Below are positions 55,430-61,737 of a stretch of 64,000 nucleotides of DNA, piece by piece; within the stretch, counting starts at the first letter, position 1, and every line of letters begins with the position of its first letter. The notes under the pieces are model-generated. The model was not told the origin of the DNA and searched no databases. It saw only the letters and a list, made by a program, of their open reading frames with translations. The stretch is from contig JBPCJC010000046.1 of NCBI GenBank assembly GCA_051005695.1, forward strand, positions 114,865-178,864, written 5' to 3'. The translations under genes were made by a program, and so were the position numbers. The DNA is from JACCTI01 sp051005695 (GTDB lineage: Bacteria; Verrucomicrobiota; Verrucomicrobiia; Chthoniobacterales; UBA10450).

Positions 55430-57172
55430 ATGGAAACTTTCCAGGCGCAGCTCACGCGCAAATTAGCCGACGCCCTCGTCGCCGCCGGCCTTCCGCAAGC
55501 CGGCGAGATCACGCCCGCGACCGATCCGCGTTTCGGCGATTACCAGACCAACGCCGCCCTCGTCCTCGCCAAGCAACGGGGCGAAAATCCGCGCACGCTC
55601 GCCCAGCAAATTATCGATCGATTGGAAGTCGCGGACTTATGCGCGCCGCCGCAAAGTGCCGGTGCCGGTTTCATTAACTTCACCCTCCTGCCCGGCGCCC
55701 TGGAAGAAAAGTGCGCGCACCTCCTCGGCGACGAACGCCTCGGACTTGGCCTAACGAGTGATCCGAAAAAAATCCTGGTCGACTTCGGCTCGCCCAACGT
55801 GGCCAAGCCGATGCACGTCGGCCACATTCGCAGCACGGTCCTTGGCGACACCCTCGCCCGGATCGCCGAATTTCTCGGTCACGAAGTGATCCGCGACAAT
55901 CATATCGGCGATTGGGGGACGCAGTTTGGGATGGTCATCTGGGGCTGGAAGAATCTGCTCGAGCGTTCTGCCCTAACGAGTGATCCGATCGCCGAGCTCG
56001 TCCGGATTTACAAGGAAACCAACGCGCGTGCGACCGCGGAGCCGGCGATCCGCGCCCAGTGCAAGCAGGAACTCGTTAGGCTGCAGGCCGGCGAGCCGGA
56101 AAATTTTGCCATCTGGCAGGAGTGCGTCAACCTCTCGTTAGGCGAATTCGCGCGCGCTTATCGGCTGCTTGGGATTCGTTACGACATCCAGCGCGGCGAG
56201 GGTTTTTACAACGATCGCCTGCCTGGCGTCGTCCAGCGCTTGTGCGACGAAGGCTTGGCCGAAAAAAGCGAGGGCGCGATCTGCGTTTTCTTCCGCGATA
56301 TCCCCGAGCTGGCGGACAAACCGTGCATCATTCGCAAGAGCGACGGCGGTTTCAATTACGCCACCACTGACATCGCGACGGTTGATTACCGGCTCGACGA
56401 TTTGCACCGCGACACCGTCTGGATTGTCACTGGCGCGCCCCAGCAATTGCATTTTCGCCAGATCTTCGAAATCGCGCGTCGCGAAGGGCGCGTAGCTGAT
56501 TTTCGCCACATCACCCACGGCAGCATTCTCGGCGACGATCGCAAATTAATGAAGACGCGCTCCGGCGAAAACGTCGCCCTCAAAGACGTCCTCGACGAAG
56601 CCGTCCTTCGCGCGCGCAAACTGGTTGTTGAGAAAAATCCCGACATGCCCGAAGCCGAAATCGCCGAAGTCGCGCGCATCATCGGCATCGGCGCGGTCAA
56701 GTATGCCGACCTCTCGCAATACCGCATGACCGACTACATTTTTTCCTGGGATCGGATGCTCGCGCTCCACGGCAACACCGCGCCCTATCTGCAAAACGCG
56801 TATGTGCGGATTCAATCCATCTTCCGCAAAGCGGCTGATGTAGCCGCGACCCTGCGGGACGCGCCGAGCACGGGCCACAGGCCCGTGGCTACAAGAGTCT
56901 CGTTAGGCCAACCGGCGGAAATCATTCTCGCAAAACGTCTCGCGCAATTCGCCGACGTTGTGCCCGCGATCCTGAATGATTTCCGCCCAAACATTCTCGC
57001 CAATTATCTCTTCGAACTGGCGAACAGTTTCCACGCCTTCTACGAGGCCTGCCCGGTTCTGAAATCGGACGAACCAATGCGCAGCTCTCGCCTGGCTCTA
57101 TGTAAAATAACGGCACGCACTTTGCAGCGCGGGCTCGATTTGCTCGGCATCGAAGTCCCCGAAAAAATGTAA
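55430..57172 (+). CDS. argS: Arginyl-tRNA synthetase
   Basis: 580 aa, standard length. HIGH-type motif MHVGHIRSTVLGD preceded by SPNVAKP, N-terminal Add1-type domain and DALR C-terminal anticodon-binding domain. Five exact or near-exact 10-base words lie inside (55749, 55971, 56072, 56134, 56899), the densest cluster in the window. A perfect hairpin is also inserted in frame near 56869-56887, encoding PSTGHRPVATR between the catalytic core and the anticodon domain, apparently a repeat element tolerated in an essential enzyme. Confidence 0.95.
   Translation: METFQAQLTRKLADALVAAGLPQAGEITPATDPRFGDYQTNAALVLAKQRGENPRTLAQQIIDRLEVADLCAPPQSAGAGFINFTLLPGALEEKCAHLLGDERLGLGLTSDPKKILVDFGSPNVAKPMHVGHIRSTVLGDTLARIAEFLGHEVIRDNHIGDWGTQFGMVIWGWKNLLERSALTSDPIAELVRIYKETNARATAEPAIRAQCKQELVRLQAGEPENFAIWQECVNLSLGEFARAYRLLGIRYDIQRGEGFYNDRLPGVVQRLCDEGLAEKSEGAICVFFRDIPELADKPCIIRKSDGGFNYATTDIATVDYRLDDLHRDTVWIVTGAPQQLHFRQIFEIARREGRVADFRHITHGSILGDDRKLMKTRSGENVALKDVLDEAVLRARKLVVEKNPDMPEAEIAEVARIIGIGAVKYADLSQYRMTDYIFSWDRMLALHGNTAPYLQNAYVRIQSIFRKAADVAATLRDAPSTGHRPVATRVSLGQPAEIILAKRLAQFADVVPAILNDFRPNILANYLFELANSFHAFYEACPVLKSDEPMRSSRLALCKITARTLQRGLDLLGIEVPEKM
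56869..56887. repeat. Perfect palindromic hairpin inside argS
   Basis: CACGGGCC (56869-56876), loop ACA, GGCCCGTG (56880-56887). The surrounding codons read as an extra segment not expected in argS, and an exact 10-base word follows at 56899. It has the look of a REP-like or mobile intergenic hairpin that landed in frame. I recall similar sequences as repeats in related genomes, but cannot verify that here. Confidence 0.6.
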
Positions 57173-57218
57173 CTCGGTCTTCCCGCGAACGGCGTTCGCC
57201 ACCGACTTTCGCGATCGT

Positions 57219-57249
57219 TTGATTGGCTCCGCCTTTTTGAGCTAATCAA
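57219..57249. terminator. Possible bidirectional terminator between argS and the convergent propeller gene
   Basis: TTGATTGGCTC (57219-57229) with GAGCTAATCAA (57239-57249), 11-bp near-perfect stem (one G/A position off) and a loop ending in a T-run (CGCCTTTTT). It overlaps the stop codon of the convergent gene. Confidence 0.45.
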
Positions 57250-58822
57250 GGTTGTACACCTCGACCAGCGCTACTCCGGTGTCCCCACCCTTGCCCGCGA
57301 CGATCGCCGTGTAATTGCCAGGGGCGAGTGAAGCGAGGATAGCCGACTCGCGATCATCGCTCGGTGCGAGAGCGGTAGCCTCGATCTCCATCTGCTGCGA
57401 GGACTGTCCGGCGTCGCCTTTCCAATTATCGTTCCGCGCAATCTGCATGCCGTTGCTGTCGTATAGCGTCAGCACGGGGTCGGGCAGCGTCTGGGAGAGT
57501 CCGTGATTGCTCAGGCTCGGACCGATGGCACGCACAATCACGTTCGCTGGGCCTCCGCCGGTTCCTTCGCCGATGATGAAACCGCCGATCAGGACGTTTT
57601 CATCCATAGCGACGCGACCGCGCGCGGAGACATTGCGCAAGCTCGGAGTGAAGCCCGCGTCCGCCGGCACGGCGATCCGCACGATCCGGCCGCCTTCCTC
57701 GCTAATGTAGAGCGCACCCCGCTTAGCATCGAGCGTCATCGATGTTGGGGCCGAGAGGCAATCAGCCACCACTACCGGAGGCGCGCTCGGCGCACTGAAG
57801 CGCAGTAAGAGACCCGGCCCCTGGAGGAATGGTCCCTCGGTGGCGAATTGCAGGACGAAGTAGCTGGTCGGGCCGCGTTCCGCGACCGGCAGCACATCGA
57901 TCGCGCCGGTGCGTCCGGTAATAAAATCACTCGCGCTGCCGGTGACGCGGTCGATCGCGACCACCGTCGAAGTGCCGGTGGCGAAAGGCGCGCCACGGAA
58001 GAGCGTCACAAAAAGCTGTCCGCGAAAGAAGGTGATGCCGGTCGGCACCGGCTGCTCGAACGGCCCGCCGGGGCCATGGCCGAAAAGTGGATTCGGGATG
58101 TCGGGGAACGTCACCAAGGTCGAGAAGGCGCCGGTCAGTAGGTCCACCTGCCAGAGGCGATTCCGGCCGCCATCCGTGACATAGAGTGTGTCCTCGACCG
58201 CGACGAGGTCGTAGGGATTCGAAATTTGCACGTTATCGGCAAACTGCGGCAGCGGAAACGCCACGTAATCGGGGAAGTTCACCAACACCCGCACCGACAT
58301 GAAGTCGTCGCCATCACTCGTTAGGTAGACGGTCTGGCCGCTCGCGAGCATCTGCTCTTGGTCGGCGGTCAAGGTCACACCGGTAGTCGTTTGCTCGAAC
58401 GAGGCGCTGAACTGGAGCACGAGGACAGAACTGAAAATCTGCGAGGCTGGATTGGGGTTGGCAGTATCCGTGCCCGGCGAAGGCCCGGCGAGGCCGACAT
58501 CGCCGACACCGATGGCGAGGTAAAGCGTCCGCCCGCGCATGAAGACCCCGTTGGGACCGGAGGGACCGCCCACGTCGCTCGTGCCGGTCGGCAATCCATC
58601 GATCAGAGTGCGGCGGTTGCCGTTCATGTCGATGATAGAAACGCGGCCCGAACGCGGCGTTTCCGTGCCGCTCTCGGCGACGAGGAGATTGCCCTGGTCG
58701 GTCAATGTCGTACCGAGCGACTCGTGCAACCCGGTTGCGAGTTCCGTGCATTGCGCACCGGCACGAAGCGGAAGGAGCAGGAGGATGCTAGCGGCGAAGG
58801 TAACGACTGGAGGTGTTTTCAT
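57242..58822 (-). CDS. Secreted ScyD/ScyE-like propeller protein with Verrucomicrobia C-terminal domain
   Basis: 526 aa with signal peptide (FAASILLLLPLRAGA). The body resembles ScyD/ScyE-type NHL-like propellers (NPYDLVAVEDTLYVTDGGRN, PTGITFFRGQLFVTL). From about residue 390 it ends with a C-terminal domain common in this phylum: VLIGGFIIGEGTGGGPANVI, VRAIGPSL, LYDSNG, NDNWKGDAG and YTAIVAGKGG. Exported, probably processed or anchored through this domain. Divergent from an ECF sigma gene. A near-exact 10-base word at 58317 (read LTS). Confidence 0.8.
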   Translation of the reverse strand: MKTPPVVTFAASILLLLPLRAGAQCTELATGLHESLGTTLTDQGNLLVAESGTETPRSGRVSIIDMNGNRRTLIDGLPTGTSDVGGPSGPNGVFMRGRTLYLAIGVGDVGLAGPSPGTDTANPNPASQIFSSVLVLQFSASFEQTTTGVTLTADQEQMLASGQTVYLTSDGDDFMSVRVLVNFPDYVAFPLPQFADNVQISNPYDLVAVEDTLYVTDGGRNRLWQVDLLTGAFSTLVTFPDIPNPLFGHGPGGPFEQPVPTGITFFRGQLFVTLFRGAPFATGTSTVVAIDRVTGSASDFITGRTGAIDVLPVAERGPTSYFVLQFATEGPFLQGPGLLLRFSAPSAPPVVVADCLSAPTSMTLDAKRGALYISEEGGRIVRIAVPADAGFTPSLRNVSARGRVAMDENVLIGGFIIGEGTGGGPANVIVRAIGPSLSNHGLSQTLPDPVLTLYDSNGMQIARNDNWKGDAGQSSQQMEIEATALAPSDDRESAILASLAPGNYTAIVAGKGGDTGVALVEVYNLD

Positions 58823-58919
58823 GTGTTGGAGGATAGGGTTCTCCAGTTACAAAGGAATTCCCCGGCAGTTGCTGCATGGGGAAGCGATTTTTTTTTCGCG
58901 GAACAGGCAATCCGTTGTC

Positions 58920-58963
58920 GCTTGGAATTTTCCGCTCGCCTGATAAAACGGGCGCGTGCAAAG
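58920..58963 (+). promoter_or_regulatory. Conserved upstream block of ECF sigma gene, possible leaderless promoter
   Basis: GCTTGGA, a T-rich stretch, CGC, then TGATAA just 10 bases before the GTG start. The same order and spacing recur upstream of the second sigma gene (60911-60954), although the rest of the upstream region differs. TGATAA so close to the GTG suggests a transcript starting at or next to the start codon. Confidence 0.45.
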
Positions 58964-59729
58964 CGCCGCGGGCAAGACAGAGGGGCAGCCTGATTTTTTT
59001 GCCGCAACCCATTGGAGCGTGGTTATGACCGCCGGCGATAGCACGGCCGACCCGGAAAACTCACGCCGCGCGTTGGCGCAGCTTTGCGAGACCTATTGGC
59101 CGCCGCTTTACACTTACGCGCTGGCGCAAGGCCATTCACTGCACGACGCGCAAGACCTAACCCAAGGCTTCTTCGCCTACCTGATCGAGCGCAAGATTTA
59201 CCAACGAGCTGAGCGGCCGAGGGGGAAATTCCGGTCGTTTCTTCTCGTGGCCTTCAAGAATTTCCTCTGCGACGCGCACGACCGCGAGATAGCGCTGAAG
59301 CGCGGGGGCACGCGGGATTTTGTTCCGTTTGATGAGAGGAAGGCCGCCACGGCGACCTCCCTTTTCGCCAGCCGCCACCCGACTGGCGCGGACGCGCTCG
59401 ACCAAGACCGGCTTTTCGAGCGGAGCTGGGCTGAGACCCTGGTCTCGAGCGCCTTGGAGCGGGTCGCTACGGCCTATAAGGCGGAAGCCAAGGAAACGCT
59501 TTTTGAGCAACTGAAGAATTTCCTGACGGTGAGCGCGACCCCGTTACCTACCTATACGGAACTGGCGGAGCGCCTCGGCCTTGCGGAATCGACTGTGCGC
59601 AGCCAGGTGAGCCGGTTGCGCGCGCGTTACCGGGCCTTGCTCCGCGAGGAAGTGCGGCGGACGGTAACGACCGACGCGGAAGTGGACGGAGAACTGCGCG
59701 AGCTGTTGCGGGTCCTCTCCGCCGCCTAG
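58956..59729 (+). CDS. ECF-type RNA polymerase sigma factor (first)
   Basis: 257 aa from GTG 58956 (no Shine-Dalgarno visible). Region 2: CETYWPPLYTYALAQGHSLH, DAQDLTQGFFAYLIERKIYQ and FRSFLLVAFKNFLCD; region 4: YTELAERLGLAESTVRSQVSRLRARYRALL (helix-turn-helix). A long acidic/hydrophobic linker between the regions. Divergent from the secreted propeller gene. A paralogue lies at 60948; this [secreted gene / sigma gene] arrangement is repeated there. Confidence 0.85.
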   Translation: MQSAAGKTEGQPDFFAATHWSVVMTAGDSTADPENSRRALAQLCETYWPPLYTYALAQGHSLHDAQDLTQGFFAYLIERKIYQRAERPRGKFRSFLLVAFKNFLCDAHDREIALKRGGTRDFVPFDERKAATATSLFASRHPTGADALDQDRLFERSWAETLVSSALERVATAYKAEAKETLFEQLKNFLTVSATPLPTYTELAERLGLAESTVRSQVSRLRARYRALLREEVRRTVTTDAEVDGELRELLRVLSAA

Positions 59730-60052
59730 CCGCCTGGTAGTTGGCCATGTGTCCCTCCGCGGAAACGCGCGCAACGGTGCGGCCGACCGTCGAGAGCCAG
59801 GTCCTCCAACGATTTGAGGCGGACGCAACCTTTACCCATATCGAGCTTCTTGCCGCTCTTCTGATATTCGCTGGTGAACCAGGCGGAAAGAGTGGAATGA
59901 CCGTAGAAGCAGAGGAAATGCAACACCATGCCGAACTTCTGCGAGCCGAGCGCAACCAAGGGCCGCGGCAATTTGGGATTCTCGCCATAGCCCGCCGGAT
60001 ACAAGGACAGCGGGACTTACTAGCCGATCATCGAATTGCATGCCCTTAGCGC
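59728..60052 (-). pseudogene. Decayed DUF1801-family gene
   Basis: Recognisable DUF1801 pieces appear on the reverse strand in changing frames: VPLSLYPAGYGENPKLP, GKKLDMGKGCVRLKSLEDLA and VGRTVARVSAEGHMANYQAA. Just before VPLSLY there are two adjacent stop codons (TAG TAA) where the family has two tyrosines, and a 2-base loss separates MQF from MIG. A further shift precedes VGRTV. So at least two frameshifts and two nonsense changes: the gene is dead. Confidence 0.75.
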
Positions 60053-60210
60053 TCTAAGCGCATCCGGCTATCGCGGTTTAGTGTGCGCCGCAAACGCTAA
60101 GGGAGCCGTTCGTCGCTATACGTGAGGCACGTATACCATTCTCTTTCTGCAATGGTTTCGGGACCGACAGCGTCATCGCACCGTGCCGCTGCGTCGACGC
60201 CGCTCGCAGT

Positions 60211-60855
60211 TTAGTCTCCGCGCGCAGCGGCGCTGCGGGCGCGGACGCGCAGCAGCGGGAAGACGCAAAGCGCCATCGCAAGCAGACCGAAACTCCAGCT
60301 ACTATCCGGCACTGGGGAAGCGAATCGATATGTCGTCGGGAAGGTGCTGCCAGGGTTAAACCCGGGCTGGCCCGCCGTCGGCGTGTAGATGGTAAAGCCG
60401 GACGTGTTTTCGACAATGCTCACCGCATTAGCGTAAAAGGCGAGGGGCAGACCGGTATCGCCGAGCAGACCTCCTCCGATATCAGCGGAATAGAAAAACA
60501 CCTGCTGTGTTAACACTCCACTGACGAGGACCGCTGGATTGAACCGGATCACGTCGCCGACTACACCCGCCATACCGACCATCAAGACATCGCCCACCAC
60601 GAAACCGCCTTCGGCCGGGCGAAATGTGAAACTGAGCGCGGCGGGCAAGCCGCCCGGGCCGGGGTCGGGCGCCAGGCTGCCAGCGAGCGGAATGACGAAG
60701 CCATTGGGCAACTGAATCATGCCCTGCCCGGTTTCGTTCAGGGTGATGGTTGGATTTGGGGGAGCTTGTGCAGGCAGCAATCCGCAGGTGAGGAACAGCG
60801 TTGCCGCGGCCGCGGATAGCCTGGAGACGAAAGAGAGGGAGTATGGAGGTTTCAT
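60211..60855 (-). CDS. Exported protein with VPDSSWSFGLL (VPDSG-CTERM-like) tail
   Basis: 214 aa with signal peptide (AATLFLTCGLLPAQA) and a beta-rich body (FRPAEGGFVVGDVLMVGMAG) of unknown function. C-terminal tail VPDSSWSFGLLAMALCVFPL followed by RVRARS, matching the VPDSG-type variant of the PEP-CTERM signal. Divergent from the second sigma gene. Confidence 0.75.
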   Translation of the reverse strand: MKPPYSLSFVSRLSAAAATLFLTCGLLPAQAPPNPTITLNETGQGMIQLPNGFVIPLAGSLAPDPGPGGLPAALSFTFRPAEGGFVVGDVLMVGMAGVVGDVIRFNPAVLVSGVLTQQVFFYSADIGGGLLGDTGLPLAFYANAVSIVENTSGFTIYTPTAGQPGFNPGSTFPTTYRFASPVPDSSWSFGLLAMALCVFPLLRVRARSAAARGD

Positions 60856-60910
60856 GATATTCCCTTTTAACAGAGGCGGCCGCAGCCCGGCGCTGCAGAA
60901 AATCTTCGCA

Positions 60911-60954
60911 GCTTGGATTTTTTTGCGCCGGCTGATAGAACACTCGCGTGCAAA
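60911..60954 (+). promoter_or_regulatory. Conserved upstream block of second ECF sigma gene
   Basis: GCTTGGA, T-rich stretch, GCGCCGGC and TGATAG ahead of the GTG at 60948; matches the block at 58920-58963 in order and spacing (37 versus 36 bases from GCTTGGA to the GTG). Confidence 0.45.
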
Positions 60955-61721
60955 CGCCCAGCGCCACCATCAACGGCCAGGCGGATCCATTTGGCGCGAC
61001 CCAATGGAGCGTCATTCTCGCAGCCGGCGAAACGCAGGCGGAGCCGGAGAGTTCGCGCGCAGCGCTGGCCACCTTATGCCAGACCTACTGGCCACCGCTC
61101 TACGCCTGCGCGCGCGGACGCGGTTACTCGGTGCACGACGCACAGGACGTGACGCAGGGGTTTTTCGCGTATTTGCTCGAGCATAAGATCTACCAGCGAG
61201 CGGCCCCCGAGAAAGGGAAGTTCCGCTCTTTCCTCCTCGCCTCCTTCAAGAACTTCCTTTCCGATGCGCGCGACCGCGCCCAGACCTTGAAGCGCGGCGG
61301 CGGGCGCGAGTTCCTGCCACTCGATGAAAACAAGGCGGGGGCGGCTGAGGCGCTCTTCCAAACCCACGACTCATCAGGCAAGGATGTTCCTGCACAGGAC
61401 CACATCTACGAACGCACCTGGGCCGAGACGCTGGTCGCGATCACGCTGGACCAAGTTACTGCAAGCTACCGAACGGAAGGAAAGGAATCGCTCTTTGAGC
61501 AATTGAAGGACTTTCTAACCATTGGCGCCGCCTCTTTGCCGACTTACGCCCAGCTGGGCGCACGCATGGATATGACAGAGTCGACCCTGCGAAGCCATGT
61601 CACGCGTCTGCGCGCGCGATTTCGCGAAACCTTGCGTGCCGAAGTAAGGCGGACCGTGAACAGCGAAACCGAGGTGGATGCAGAGCTCCGCGAGTTGCTG
61701 CGCGTGCTTGCTAGCACCTAA
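60948..61721 (+). CDS. ECF-type RNA polymerase sigma factor (second)
   Basis: 257 aa from GTG 60948, same length as its paralogue and alike throughout: CQTYWPPLYACARGRGYSVH, DAQDVTQGFFAYLLEHKIYQ, FRSFLLASFKNFLSDARD and YAQLGARMDMTESTLRSHVTRLR. The Ser/Thr kinase gene begins 16 bases downstream, the usual sigma-kinase order in this phylum, so the kinase or its sensory part likely controls this sigma. Confidence 0.87.
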   Translation: MQTPSATINGQADPFGATQWSVILAAGETQAEPESSRAALATLCQTYWPPLYACARGRGYSVHDAQDVTQGFFAYLLEHKIYQRAAPEKGKFRSFLLASFKNFLSDARDRAQTLKRGGGREFLPLDENKAGAAEALFQTHDSSGKDVPAQDHIYERTWAETLVAITLDQVTASYRTEGKESLFEQLKDFLTIGAASLPTYAQLGARMDMTESTLRSHVTRLRARFRETLRAEVRRTVNSETEVDAELRELLRVLAST

Positions 61722-61737
61722 GAGTGGTCGCGGCGCG

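Noticed and set aside
59741..60049. Forward-strand small protein in the sigma interval
   Set aside because: It is an accidental frame complementary to the decayed DUF1801 gene, whose family pattern is clear on the reverse strand.
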